Assembly (NCBI GenBank): GCA_964568145.1
Contig: CAZMOZ010000016.1
Span: 34,266-98,265 of the forward strand
Reading direction: 5' to 3'
Source: DSVZ01 sp964568145
GTDB lineage: Bacteria > Verrucomicrobiota > Verrucomicrobiia > Limisphaerales > J093
Length of the DNA: 64,000 nt
Notes under the pieces: generated by a model
Told to the model about the DNA's origin: nothing
What the model saw: only the letters and a program-made list of their open reading frames with translations
Databases searched by the model: none
Position numbers and translations under genes: made by a program
Shown here: piece after piece, positions 33,656 to 43,309 of the stretch
Layout: the number at the start of each line of letters is the position of its first letter
Numbering within the stretch: the first letter of the stretch is position 1

Positions 33656-35763
33656 GCTTTCTGGCGCCATGGTTCTTGCTGGGCGCGCTCGCCGTCGCCG
33701 CGCCGCTGATCTTCCACCTGGTGCGCCGGACCACGCGGGAGCACAGGCGGTTCAGTTCGCTGATGTTTCTCCGGCCGGTGCCGCCGCGCCTGACCCAGCG
33801 CAACCGCCTCGAGCATCTGCTGCTGCTGGCGCTGCGCTGCCTGGTGCTCGTGTTGCTGGCGGCGGGCTTTGCCCGGCCGTTTTTGAACCGCCTCCTGCCC
33901 GCCGCGCCCGCCGGCGAACCGGCCCGCCGCATCGTGGTGCTCGTGGACACCAGCGCCAGCATGCGCCGCGGCGAACTGTGGTCCGAAGCGCTGGCGAAAG
34001 CGGCGGCGGTGTTCCGCCAGGCTTCGCCGGCCGACCAACTGGCGGTGCTCACTTTCGACCGCGAAGTCACGCCACGGCTGACCTTCGATCAATGGAACGC
34101 CGCGCCCGTGGGTGAACGCGCCGCGCTGGCGCGCGCCCAACTCGCGGCGGCCAGTCCCGGCTGGGCCGCGACGTATCTCGACGCCGCCTTGATCCGCGCC
34201 GGCGAACTGGCCGCCGAGACGGACGACACTTCGGCGGCGGTCCAACGCCAGATCATCCTGATCAGCGACCTGCAGGTCGGCAGCCACACCGGCGCGCTCC
34301 AGGCCCATGAATGGCCGAAGGACGTTTCGGTGCGGGTCGAGACCTTGACGGCGCCCGCCGCCGGCAACGCCGCGATCCAATGGCTGCCGGAAAGCGACAC
34401 CGCGGCGCCCGCCGCTGACGCAACCACGGTCCGCCTGCGCGTCGTCAACGCCCCGGACTCCAGCCGCGAGCAGTTCCAAGTGGGCTGGTGGCGCGCCGGC
34501 GCGAATGACTGGGCTGCCCCGCCGCAAGCCGTTTACCTCGCGCCCGGCCAGTCGCGCGTGGTGGCGCTGAGCGTGGTCACGAACACGCCCGCCGAGGTCG
34601 TCAGGCTCTCCGGCGACGCCGAGCCGTTCGACAACACCGCCTTTGTGGTGTCACCGGAGCCGGCGCGCCTGCCGGTGCTGTACGTCGGGCGCGAAGCCAA
34701 AGGCGACACCCGCGCGCCGCGCTTCTTCCTGGCGCGTGCGTTCCAGCCCACGCCGCGCCGCGCCGTGGAAGTGCTCGCGTGGAATCCCGACGTCGCGCCC
34801 GCCCCGGCCGCGGCGGAAGCGGCGTCGCTGGCGGTCGTGACCACGCCCATCACGCCCAACGTGGCCGGCGTGTTGCGCGCCTTGCTGGCCCAAGGCCGTT
34901 GCGTGTTGTTCGCGCCGCCGGACGCGAAGGCGGCGGCGACCCTTGCCGAACTCGCGCCCGGCGCGGCGGTGCCGGTCGAGGACCCGCAGCCGAAGGACTA
35001 CGCGCTGCTCGGGGAAATGGATTTCCGCCATCCGCTGTTCGCGCCGTTTGCCGACCCGCGCTTCAGCGACTTCACGAAGATTCGGTTTTGGAAGCACCGC
35101 CGGTTTGACCTCGCCGCCTGGCCCGAGGTGCGGGTGCTGGCGCGGTTTGATTCCGGCGACCCGGCGATGTTCGAAGCGCCGGCGGGCGCAGGCCGGCTGA
35201 TCGTTTGGGCCGCCGGCTGGCAGCCAGGCGAAAGCCAGCTTGCGCTGTCCACGAAGTTCGTGCCGCTGCTTCACGCCTTGCTCGACCTGAGCGCGGGCGC
35301 GCCGCCCGCCGCCGGCCAGTTCGTTGTGGGCGATGCCATCCCGTTGCCGAAATCCGCGGCGCAAACAACGGCCGGGTTCTCGGTCCTGCGCCCCGACGGC
35401 ACGACCGCGAAGCTTGGCGCGGACGAAACCCATTTCTCGCGGACCACCGAGCCGGGCGTTTACCAGCTCATCGCGGGCGGGACGGTTACGCGCTGGGCGG
35501 TGAACCTCGCGCCGGCCGAAAGCCGCGTCACCCCCCTGCCAACCGATGAACTCGAACGCCTAGGCGTGCCGGTGGCGGCCGCGCGGCCGGCGCCGGAAAT
35601 CGCAGCGGCGCGGGAAACACGCCTGCAACGAGCCGAACTGGAAAGCCGGCAGAAGCTCTGGTGGTGGGTGCTGCTGGCCACGCTCGCGGTGCTGCTCACC
35701 GAAACGGCGCTGGCCGGCTTCGCCGCGCGCCGCGCGGCCTGGAGAACGGAGGCGGCCACATGA
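33652..35763 (+). CDS. BatA-type membrane protein with VWA domain
   Basis: A 703-residue inner-membrane protein. The N-terminus SFLAPWFLLGALAVAAPLIF followed by HLVRRTTREHRRFSSLMFL is the BatA N-terminal domain. A second membrane segment (LLLLALRCLVLVLLAAGF) precedes a periplasmic VWA domain with VLVDTSASMRRGE (DxSxS). Long beta-rich domains follow, then a last membrane span near residue 670 (WWWVLLATLAVLLTETALAG). It is coupled by four-base overlaps to DUF58 and the DUF4175-like gene. In Bacteroides-type Bat systems such proteins contribute to stress tolerance; the role here is inferred only. Confidence 0.9.
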   Translation: MSFLAPWFLLGALAVAAPLIFHLVRRTTREHRRFSSLMFLRPVPPRLTQRNRLEHLLLLALRCLVLVLLAAGFARPFLNRLLPAAPAGEPARRIVVLVDTSASMRRGELWSEALAKAAAVFRQASPADQLAVLTFDREVTPRLTFDQWNAAPVGERAALARAQLAAASPGWAATYLDAALIRAGELAAETDDTSAAVQRQIILISDLQVGSHTGALQAHEWPKDVSVRVETLTAPAAGNAAIQWLPESDTAAPAADATTVRLRVVNAPDSSREQFQVGWWRAGANDWAAPPQAVYLAPGQSRVVALSVVTNTPAEVVRLSGDAEPFDNTAFVVSPEPARLPVLYVGREAKGDTRAPRFFLARAFQPTPRRAVEVLAWNPDVAPAPAAAEAASLAVVTTPITPNVAGVLRALLAQGRCVLFAPPDAKAAATLAELAPGAAVPVEDPQPKDYALLGEMDFRHPLFAPFADPRFSDFTKIRFWKHRRFDLAAWPEVRVLARFDSGDPAMFEAPAGAGRLIVWAAGWQPGESQLALSTKFVPLLHALLDLSAGAPPAAGQFVVGDAIPLPKSAAQTTAGFSVLRPDGTTAKLGADETHFSRTTEPGVYQLIAGGTVTRWAVNLAPAESRVTPLPTDELERLGVPVAAARPAPEIAAARETRLQRAELESRQKLWWWVLLATLAVLLTETALAGFAARRAAWRTEAAT

Positions 35764-38700
35764 TCCATCCCGTCCTGCAAGCACGGTTGCGACCCGCCGC
35801 GCGACGCCTGGCGCGACGCGCCTTCTGGTGGCGGCTGGCGGCCGGCTGGGCCGCGGCCGCCGCGCTCGGAGCGACGGTATGGGCGGGCCAGCGGCTCAGC
35901 GGTTGGAGTTCTTCGCTGGCCTGGGTGGTCGCGGCCGGGCTCGGCGTGGTCGTCGCGGGCTGGTTCGCCGCGCGCGGCCGGCGTCATCGCCACGACTGGC
36001 GCGCGCTGGCCGCGCGCATCGAGGCGGCGCACCCCGAACTGGAGGGCCGTCTGCTCACGGCGGTCGAGCAGGACGCCGTGACACTGCATGGGCTGGGCTT
36101 CTTGCAGCAACGCGTCGTCTTCGAGGCCTGCGATCACGCGCAGCGGAACAACTGGCGCCGTAGCGTGCCGTGGTGGGGCTTGCCGCTGGCGCACGCGGCG
36201 CACGTCGTGGCGCTCGCCGCCTTTCTCGTGGTGGTCTGGAGTCTGCGCAGCACCGCCCCGCCCACGCTCCTGGCCGCCCCGCCGGCGCGGGGTCTCACGG
36301 TGACGCCGGGCGACCTCGAGCTCGAACGCGGCCACAGCTTGGTGGTGCTGGCGCGTTTCGGCGGTTTGGTCCCGGCCTCGGCCGACCTGGTGCTTCGCGA
36401 GCCGGGCGCGCCGGAACGCCGCCTGGCGATGACCCGCAGCCTGAACGACCCGCTCTTCGGCGGCAGCGTGGCGGAGGTGACCAACCACCTGACCTACCGC
36501 GTCGAGTACCCCGGCGGCCGCTCGCGGGAATTCACCGTCATGGTCTTCGAGCATCCGCGGCTGGTGGGCGCGGACGCCGATCTCGCGTTCCCCGCCTTCA
36601 CCGCGCTGCCGCCAAAGCGCATTCCCGACACGCGCCGCGTCACGGCCGTGGAAGGCACGCGGGTCACGTTGGCCTTGAGCCTGAACAAGCCCGTGAAGGC
36701 GGCGCGGCTCGTGCCGAAAGACCCGGCCGCCGCGGTCGTGCCGCTGACGCTGGCGAGCAACCAGCCCGCCGCGACGCTGGACGGCTTCACCCTCCAGGCC
36801 AGCCAGACTTACGACCTCCGGCTCGAGGACGCCGACGGCCGCACGAACAAGGAGCCGGCCACGTTCACCTTCAGCGCGCTCCCGAACCGCACGCCCGAGT
36901 TGCGGCTCACCTCGCCGCGCGGCGATCTCCGCCCGTCGCCGATCGAGGAAATCGCCTTCGCCGGCACGGTCTGGGACGACTTCGGCGTGCTGGCCTACGG
37001 CGTGGCACATTTGCGGCCCGGCGACGACCCAGTGTGGATCGAACTCGGCCGCGACACGCCCGGCCGCGAGAAACACGCCTTCAGCCACCTGTTGCGGCTG
37101 GAGGAACTCGCGCTCCAGCCCGAGGACCTGTTGTCCTGGTTCGTCTGGGCCGAGGACCTCGGGCCGGACGGCGAACCGCGCCGCACCACCGGCGACCTGT
37201 TCTTCGGCGAGGTGCGGCCGTTCGACGAAATCTTCCGCGAAGGCGAGGGCATGGCCGGCGGCCAGCAGGCTCAGCAAGGCGGCGAACAGGAGGGCAGTCC
37301 CTCGGCGCAACTGGCGGAGTTGCAGAAACAGATCATGAGCGCCACCTGGAAGCTGCTGCGCGACCAGCCGGCGGCCCGGAACCGCGCGCGGTCTTCACAG
37401 GTCGCGCCCGTGGGTTCGCCGCAATCGTTCGCGCCCAGCCGGCCGGCGGGCCACACCGGACCGCGCAACCTCGTCTTCGGCCGGCCGGACTTCATGGCCC
37501 AGCGCGCGACCGTGCGGCCCGCCCCGGCGCGCCCGCCGACGCCCGCCGCCGACACGGGGAATCGTCGCGAGGCGCCCAAGCCGGGCGACGATCTGGGCGT
37601 GGTGCGCGACGCGCAGGAACAGGCGTTGGAGCAGGCTCACGAGGCGGGCGCCGAGGTCGCGGACCCGCGGCTGGCGGCGCTTTGGGAAACCGCGCAACAA
37701 GCCATGCAGGCCGCGCTCGAAAAACTCGAGGCGGCCGGCAAATCGCCGGAGGCCTTGCTCGAGGCCTTCGCCGCGCAGCAGACGGCGTATCAGGCGCTGC
37801 TCAAGCTCCAGGAGCGCGAGTACGCGGTGTCGCGCGGCCGCAACCAGCAGGGTCAGCGCGGCGGCGGTTCCCGCCAGCAACAAATGCAGCGCCAGCTTGA
37901 CCAGCTCGAGCTCACCCAGTCCGAAAACCGTTACGCCACGGAAAGCCGGGCCCAGGCGCCGGACTCGCCCGAGCGCCGCGAGCAGTTGCAGACCTTGAAC
38001 CGCCTGCGCGAACTCGCCCGCCGCCAGCAGGACCTCAACGAGCGGTTGCGCGAACTCCAGACCGCCCTCGAGGAGGCGCGCACCCCGGCCGAGCGCGAGG
38101 CCATCCGCCGCGAACTCAAGCGGCTTCAGGAACAGGAGCAGCAGGTCCTGGCGGACATGGATGAACTCCAGCAACGTCTCGACCGGCCGGAAAACCAGTC
38201 CCGGCTGGGCGAGACCCGCCAGCAGCTCGAGCAGACCCGGCAGGACGTGCAGCGCGCGGCCGAGGCGCTCGGGGAGGGCGCGGTGTCCCAGGCGCTCGCC
38301 GCCGGCTCGCGCGCCCAGGACCAGATGGAACGGATGCGCGAGGATTTGCGGCGCGCCAGCGCGGGCGAGTTCGCCGAGGAACTGCGCGAACTTCGCGCCG
38401 GCGCCCGCGAACTGACGCGCGAGCAGGAAGCGCTGGCCCGGCAACTGGACGCGCTGAGCGATCCCGGCCGCCGCACCTTGAGCGACGCCGAGGCGCGCCA
38501 GGAACTGCTCGACCGGCTGGCGCAGCAAAAGCAACGGCTGACCAACGTGCTCGGCCAGGCCACCGCCTTGTCCGAGCAAACCGAGGAGGCCGAGCCGCTC
38601 GTGTCGCGCCAGCTTTACGACACCTTGCGCCGGTTCAGCCAGGACGACGCCGTGCAGATGAAACAGATGCGCCAGGAGTTGCTCGAGCGCGGCCTGCTCA

Positions 38701-39821
38701 CGTACAGCCTCGATGACCGCCTGCAACAAGCCGCCGAGCAGGAGGCGCAAGGCCTCGAACTCACCGCCGAGATGCTCCGCCAGGGTTACCTGCGCCAGGC
38801 CGACGCCGCCGAAGCCCGCGCGCGCGCGGACTTGCAGACGCTCCGCCTGGGCGTCGAGCAGGCGGCCGAGAAGGTGCTCGGCGACGACGCCGAGGCGCTG
38901 CGGCTCGCCCAGCGCGAACTCCGCGACCTCACCGAGCAGGTGGAACGCGAAATGGCCGCCGCCGGTGGCATCCCGTCGCAAGATCGCGAAGGCCAGGCGG
39001 GCGACCGCCAGACCGGCCAGGAAGACCGCGCCGGCGAGCGCGAAACGGAACGCCCGGATTCCGCCCAGGCTGGCCGGGAAGCTCGGGAAGGCTCGCCGGC
39101 TGGTGAAGAATCGCCTGAAGCGCAGTCGCAGCGCGGCGAACCGGCGGCGGCCGACCAGGATTCGTCTTCGGCGCAGCAGGCCCAGGCCGGAGACCAAGCC
39201 GGCGGCCAAACAGGCGGCGGTTCGCCGGATTCGCCAAACCAGCCGTCCGGTCCGCGCACCGCGCAGTCAACCGACGCTTCAAACCGCGAAGGCTCCAGCC
39301 AGCGCGAAGGCGGCGGGTCCGCGAACGAGTCTCGTGAGCCCGGCCGCCAGGCCGGTGCGGAAACGCGCGGTGCGGACCGGCTGACCGGCGGCGCCACCTC
39401 GGGCCCCGGCGGCCGCGGCGCGCGGCTGCCGTTCGACCTGGACCAAGTGCTCGGCGGTCCACGCGACCTCGCCGGCGGGCCGATCACCGGCGACGATTTC
39501 GCGAACTGGTCGGACCGGCTCCGCGAAGTCGAGGAGTTGGTGGAGTTTCCCGAATTGCGCAGCCAGCTCGGCAGCGCCCGCGAACGCGCGCGGCAGATGC
39601 GCCAGGAGTTCCGGCGCGATCTCAAGAAGCCCGACTGGGCGGTCGTGCGCCTGCAGATCGTCCGGCCGCTGGTCGAGGTGCGGGACCAGATCGCCGAGGA
39701 GCTGGCCCGCCGCGAGCCGCGCGATCAACTGGTGCCGGTGGACCGCGACCCCGTGCCGGCCCGGTTCTCGGAACTGGTGCGCCGGTACTACGAGGAACTC
39801 GGCCGAACGCCTCCGCCGTGA
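35760..39821 (+). CDS. Giant DUF4175-like membrane/coiled-coil protein
   Basis: At 1353 residues this is the largest protein in the window. Three hydrophobic spans lie near the N-terminus (about residues 20-45, 50-70 and 140-162). Immunoglobulin-like beta domains follow to about residue 500, ending near FGEVRPFDEIFREGEG. A very long Gln/Glu/Arg-rich coiled coil takes up about residues 640-1080, and a low-complexity Gly/Ser/Glu tail precedes a short C-terminal helical domain. The layout matches DUF4175-type proteins of planctomycetes and verrucomicrobia. I infer a periplasmic scaffold for the MoxR-BatA complex. The start overlaps the BatA stop (ATGA). Confidence 0.8.
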   Translation: MIHPVLQARLRPAARRLARRAFWWRLAAGWAAAAALGATVWAGQRLSGWSSSLAWVVAAGLGVVVAGWFAARGRRHRHDWRALAARIEAAHPELEGRLLTAVEQDAVTLHGLGFLQQRVVFEACDHAQRNNWRRSVPWWGLPLAHAAHVVALAAFLVVVWSLRSTAPPTLLAAPPARGLTVTPGDLELERGHSLVVLARFGGLVPASADLVLREPGAPERRLAMTRSLNDPLFGGSVAEVTNHLTYRVEYPGGRSREFTVMVFEHPRLVGADADLAFPAFTALPPKRIPDTRRVTAVEGTRVTLALSLNKPVKAARLVPKDPAAAVVPLTLASNQPAATLDGFTLQASQTYDLRLEDADGRTNKEPATFTFSALPNRTPELRLTSPRGDLRPSPIEEIAFAGTVWDDFGVLAYGVAHLRPGDDPVWIELGRDTPGREKHAFSHLLRLEELALQPEDLLSWFVWAEDLGPDGEPRRTTGDLFFGEVRPFDEIFREGEGMAGGQQAQQGGEQEGSPSAQLAELQKQIMSATWKLLRDQPAARNRARSSQVAPVGSPQSFAPSRPAGHTGPRNLVFGRPDFMAQRATVRPAPARPPTPAADTGNRREAPKPGDDLGVVRDAQEQALEQAHEAGAEVADPRLAALWETAQQAMQAALEKLEAAGKSPEALLEAFAAQQTAYQALLKLQEREYAVSRGRNQQGQRGGGSRQQQMQRQLDQLELTQSENRYATESRAQAPDSPERREQLQTLNRLRELARRQQDLNERLRELQTALEEARTPAEREAIRRELKRLQEQEQQVLADMDELQQRLDRPENQSRLGETRQQLEQTRQDVQRAAEALGEGAVSQALAAGSRAQDQMERMREDLRRASAGEFAEELRELRAGARELTREQEALARQLDALSDPGRRTLSDAEARQELLDRLAQQKQRLTNVLGQATALSEQTEEAEPLVSRQLYDTLRRFSQDDAVQMKQMRQELLERGLLTYSLDDRLQQAAEQEAQGLELTAEMLRQGYLRQADAAEARARADLQTLRLGVEQAAEKVLGDDAEALRLAQRELRDLTEQVEREMAAAGGIPSQDREGQAGDRQTGQEDRAGERETERPDSAQAGREAREGSPAGEESPEAQSQRGEPAAADQDSSSAQQAQAGDQAGGQTGGGSPDSPNQPSGPRTAQSTDASNREGSSQREGGGSANESREPGRQAGAETRGADRLTGGATSGPGGRGARLPFDLDQVLGGPRDLAGGPITGDDFANWSDRLREVEELVEFPELRSQLGSARERARQMRQEFRRDLKKPDWAVVRLQIVRPLVEVRDQIAEELARREPRDQLVPVDRDPVPARFSELVRRYYEELGRTPPP

Positions 39822-42190
39822 TGTGGCTCGTCCTGTCCACGCTCACCCTGGCCGCGCCGCAGTGGTTCTGGCCCGCCTTCGGCCTGCTCGCCGTTACCCT
39901 GCTGGCGCTGGCGTGGAGTTACCGCGTCGCGCCCGCCGGCATGCGCTGGGTGTGCGCGGGGCTCAAGAGCCTCGGCATCGCGGCGCTGACCTTCTGCCTG
40001 CTCGAGCCGCTCTGGACCGGCCAGCGCGCCCGGCCCGGCGCCAACCTGCTCGCCGTGGTGGCCGACAACAGCCAGAGCCTGCGGGTCCGCGACCGCGACG
40101 CCGCCCAGACCCGCGGCGAGGCCATGCGCGGCTGGCTCGACCCGGTCCGCGCCGCCTGGTGGTCCAGCCTCGAGGAAATGTTCGAGGTCCGGCGCTTCAG
40201 CTTCGACGCGCGGCTGCACGCGGTGCGGGACTTCAACGAACTGACCTTTGACGGCCGGGCGTCGGCGTTGGGCGCGGCCTTGAGCGCGTTGCGCGAACGC
40301 TTCGCCGGCCGGTCGCTGGCGGGCGTGATCCTGCTGACCGACGGCATTGCCACCGACATTCCCGACACCTGGCCGCCGCTCGACGGCCTGCCGCCGGTGT
40401 ATCCGGTGGTCGTGGGCCGGCCCGGCGCGGTGCGCGACCTCGCGGTGGCGCAGGCGCAGGTGAACCAGACCGCGTTCGAGGACGCGCCCGTTTCGGTGCA
40501 GGCCGAGGTGCGCGCGACCGGCGCGCCGGACGAAGCGGTGACGGCGACGCTTTTCGATGCCCGCGGCGCGAAGGTGGAGGAACGCGAGGCGCGCGTCCGC
40601 CGCGATGACGAGACGCTGGTCTTTCGGTTTCAATGGCGGCCGCCGCAGCCGGGCCTGGCTTTCTACGAATTGCGCGTCGGGTTCCGGCACGGCGAGGCGG
40701 CCGGCGAGGCCACCCCGTTGAACAACACGCGCGTGGTGGCGGTGGACCGCGGGCGCGGGCCGTACCGGGTGCTGTACGTCGCGGGCCGCCCGAACTGGGA
40801 GTACAAGTTCCTGAACCGCGCGCTCGGCGAGGATAATCAGATCGAGCTGACCGGCCTGATCCGCGTCGCGCTGCGCGAGCCGAAGTTCGAGTTCCGCGGC
40901 CGGGCGGGCGAGACCGGCAACCCGCTGTTCCGCGGGTTCGGCGACCAGGACCGCGAGCAGGTCGAACGCTACGACCAGCCCGTGCTGGTGCGGTTGTATC
41001 CGAATGACGCGGCGCAGGCGCGTCACGAGCCAGTGTTGCGGGCGGGCTTTCCCGGCGTGGCGGAAGCCTTGTACGAGTTCGACGCCGTGATCCTCGATGA
41101 CGTCGAGGCGGCGTTCTTCACGCCGGCCCAGCAGGCGTTGCTCGCGCGGTTCGTGTCCGAGCGTGGCGGCGGCCTACTGATGCTGGGCGGCGCGGAGTCG
41201 TTCCGGCAGGGCGGCTACCACCGCACGCCCATCGGCGACGCGCTGCCGGTGTACCTGGACCGCGCGCCGGACCCGGCGCCGGGCGGCGCCTGGCGGTTCA
41301 ACCTCGCGCGCGAAGGCTGGCTCGAGGCCTGGGCGCGATTGCGCGAAACCGAGCACGACGAAAAGGCGCGCCTGCAGACCATGCCGCCTTTCCAAGTGCT
41401 GAATCCCGTTCGCGAAATCAAACCCGCCGCCAGCATCGTGGCCACCGTCGCGGATGAGCAAGGCCGCGAACATCCGGCGCTCATCACGCAGCGGTTTGGC
41501 CGCGGCCGCACGGCGGCGATGACGATCGGCGATTTCTGGCGTTGGGGCATGCGCGACCCCACCGCGCGGCGCGACCTGGAAAAGGCCTGGCGCCAGCTTG
41601 CGCGCTGGCTGGTGGCGGACGTGCCGCGGCGGGTGGAACTCACGGCCGAGCCGGCGCCGGACCAGACGCCCAGTGCGGTGCGGCTGCAGGTGCGCGCGCG
41701 TGATCCGCAGTTCCAGCCGCTGGACGAGGCGCGCGTCAGCGTCGAGGTGGCAATGGCGGCCCTGGGCACCAACGCCGCCCCGGCGCCGTTGCGGTTGACG
41801 GCCGAACCCGCGGGTCGCGAGGCCGGGCTTTACAAGGCGTTGTACGTGGCCCGCCAGCCGGGCGGCTACCGCGCCAGCGCCGTGGTCACCAACGCGGCGG
41901 GCGCGGAGGTCGGCCGCGCGGAAGCCGGCTGGAGCACGGACCTGGCGGCGGAGGAGTTCCGGTCGCTCGAGCCCAACGTGGTGCTGCTCGAAGAACTGGC
42001 GCGGCGGACCGGCGGCGAGGTGCTGCCAGCAGCCCGGCTGGCCGACTTCGCGCGCGGCCTGCCGCAACGGCGCGCGCCGGTGATGGAGGCGTGGACTGTG
42101 CCCGCCTGGCACACGCCCTGGCTGTTTGCGTTTGCGCTGGCGTGTTTCGTGACCGAGTGGGGCCTGCGCCGATGGAAGGGATTGCCGTGA
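39821..42190 (+). CDS. Membrane protein with VWA and glutamine-amidotransferase-like domains
   Basis: A 789-residue protein. Two N-terminal membrane spans (WFWPAFGLLAVTLLALAWSY and WVCAGLKSLGIAALTFCLL) are followed by a VWA-like domain with LLAVVADNSQSLRV and VILLTDGIATDI. A class I GATase-like domain then contains YRVLYVAGRPNWEYKFLNRA and GGGLLMLGGAESFRQGGYHR, without a clear catalytic Cys-His pair. A last membrane span lies near the C-terminus (WLFAFALACFVTEWGLRR). Such proteins are regular companions of BatA in this phylum. The ATG overlaps the upstream TGA by one base, with GTG 39818 as an alternative. Confidence 0.85.
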   Translation: MWLVLSTLTLAAPQWFWPAFGLLAVTLLALAWSYRVAPAGMRWVCAGLKSLGIAALTFCLLEPLWTGQRARPGANLLAVVADNSQSLRVRDRDAAQTRGEAMRGWLDPVRAAWWSSLEEMFEVRRFSFDARLHAVRDFNELTFDGRASALGAALSALRERFAGRSLAGVILLTDGIATDIPDTWPPLDGLPPVYPVVVGRPGAVRDLAVAQAQVNQTAFEDAPVSVQAEVRATGAPDEAVTATLFDARGAKVEEREARVRRDDETLVFRFQWRPPQPGLAFYELRVGFRHGEAAGEATPLNNTRVVAVDRGRGPYRVLYVAGRPNWEYKFLNRALGEDNQIELTGLIRVALREPKFEFRGRAGETGNPLFRGFGDQDREQVERYDQPVLVRLYPNDAAQARHEPVLRAGFPGVAEALYEFDAVILDDVEAAFFTPAQQALLARFVSERGGGLLMLGGAESFRQGGYHRTPIGDALPVYLDRAPDPAPGGAWRFNLAREGWLEAWARLRETEHDEKARLQTMPPFQVLNPVREIKPAASIVATVADEQGREHPALITQRFGRGRTAAMTIGDFWRWGMRDPTARRDLEKAWRQLARWLVADVPRRVELTAEPAPDQTPSAVRLQVRARDPQFQPLDEARVSVEVAMAALGTNAAPAPLRLTAEPAGREAGLYKALYVARQPGGYRASAVVTNAAGAEVGRAEAGWSTDLAAEEFRSLEPNVVLLEELARRTGGEVLPAARLADFARGLPQRRAPVMEAWTVPAWHTPWLFAFALACFVTEWGLRRWKGLP

Positions 42191-43167
42191 GGTGGACGGG
42201 TCAACTAGTCCGGCTGTACTCGGCGTTCGCCCTTGCGGTCTGGAGCTTTGCGGCGGCGCAGGCGGCGGCCGGCACGACCGTCATTTTTGTCGCCGGCGCG
42301 CCGGGGGAAGACACTTACGCGAGCAACCTGGTGCGCCAGGCCACGCTGTGGAGCAATGCCTGCGCGCAGGCCGGAGCGCAACTGGTCACGCGGGGGCTGG
42401 ACGAGTCCGGCGCCGCCGACCGCGCAGTCCTGCAGGAAACGCTCGCCGCGCAGGTCAAGGACGGACCCGAGCCGCTCTGGCTGGTGCTGGCCGGCCACGG
42501 CACGTTCGACGGCCAGGAGGCGCGCTTCAATCTGCGCGGGCCGGACCTCACGCCCGGCGATCTGGCCGCGTGGCTGGAGCCGTTCCGCCGGCCGCTGGTG
42601 GTGATCCACGCGGCCGCGGCCAGCGCGCCGTTCATGAACCGGCTGGCGGGCACCCATCGCGTGGTGATCACGGCCACCCGCAGCGGCCACGAGCAGAATT
42701 ACGCGCGGTTCGGCGATTATCTGGCCGCGACGTTCACCGATCCCTCGGCCGACCTCGACAAGGACGGGCAAACCTCGCTGCTCGAGGCGTTCCTGAACGC
42801 GTCCGCCCGCGTGGCCGAGTTCTACAAAAACGAGGGCCGGCTCGCGACCGAGCACGCCTTGATCGAGGACACCGGCGACGGCCTGGGCACGCCGGCGGAC
42901 TGGTTTCGCGGCGTGCGGGCGGTGAAACGCCCGGCCTCCGGCGCGGTGCCGGACGGCGCGCGCGCCCACCAGATCCACCTGATCCCGAGCACGGCGGAGC
43001 TGGCCCTGCCGGCGGAGGTCCGCGCCCGGCGCGACGCGCTGGAGCTGGCCGTCTTCCGGTTGCGCGAGACCAAGTCCGGCCGGCCGGAAGAGGAATACCT
43101 GCGCGAGCTGGAGCAATTGCTGCTGGAGCTGGCCCGCTTGCTGGACGACGCGGAGCGCCGGCCTTGA
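42187..43167 (+). CDS. Legumain-fold (C13-like) protein without catalytic cysteine
   Basis: A 326-residue secreted protein. The signal peptide runs to about AAAQAAAG (residue 29). The rest follows caspase/legumain topology: LWLVLAGHGTFDG carries the histidine (His about 104), VITATRSGHEQNYARFGDYL matches the substrate-loop strand, and DLDKDGQTSLLEAFLNAS is typical. At the strand end where the catalytic Cys should stand it reads IHAAAASAPF, all alanines, so proteolysis looks lost. The start is GTG 42187 (GTGA overlap with the upstream stop) or ATG 42172; the former gives the better signal peptide. It is the last gene of the MoxR operon. Confidence 0.7.
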   Translation: MRWTGQLVRLYSAFALAVWSFAAAQAAAGTTVIFVAGAPGEDTYASNLVRQATLWSNACAQAGAQLVTRGLDESGAADRAVLQETLAAQVKDGPEPLWLVLAGHGTFDGQEARFNLRGPDLTPGDLAAWLEPFRRPLVVIHAAAASAPFMNRLAGTHRVVITATRSGHEQNYARFGDYLAATFTDPSADLDKDGQTSLLEAFLNASARVAEFYKNEGRLATEHALIEDTGDGLGTPADWFRGVRAVKRPASGAVPDGARAHQIHLIPSTAELALPAEVRARRDALELAVFRLRETKSGRPEEEYLRELEQLLLELARLLDDAERRP

Positions 43168-43309
43168 CGTGCCGGCCGCCTGCGGGCCGGGCGGGCGTGG
43201 CCCCCAATTCGCCGTAACCACCTTCATGCCCGCGCCGTCCTTACCGTAAGCCCCGCGTGACCCGATGTCCCGCCGAGGGCCTGTAGCATCATCCCAATCC
43301 AAGACACGT

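Noticed and set aside
42172..42190. ATG 42172 as start of the legumain-fold gene
   Set aside because: It adds five residues before a better signal peptide; GTG 42187 gives the same overlap style as the rest of the operon. It remains possible.
43168..43309. Possible terminator after the MoxR operon (GCCGGCCGCCTGCGGGCCGG)
   Set aside because: The pairing is imperfect and no T run follows, so I do not call it.
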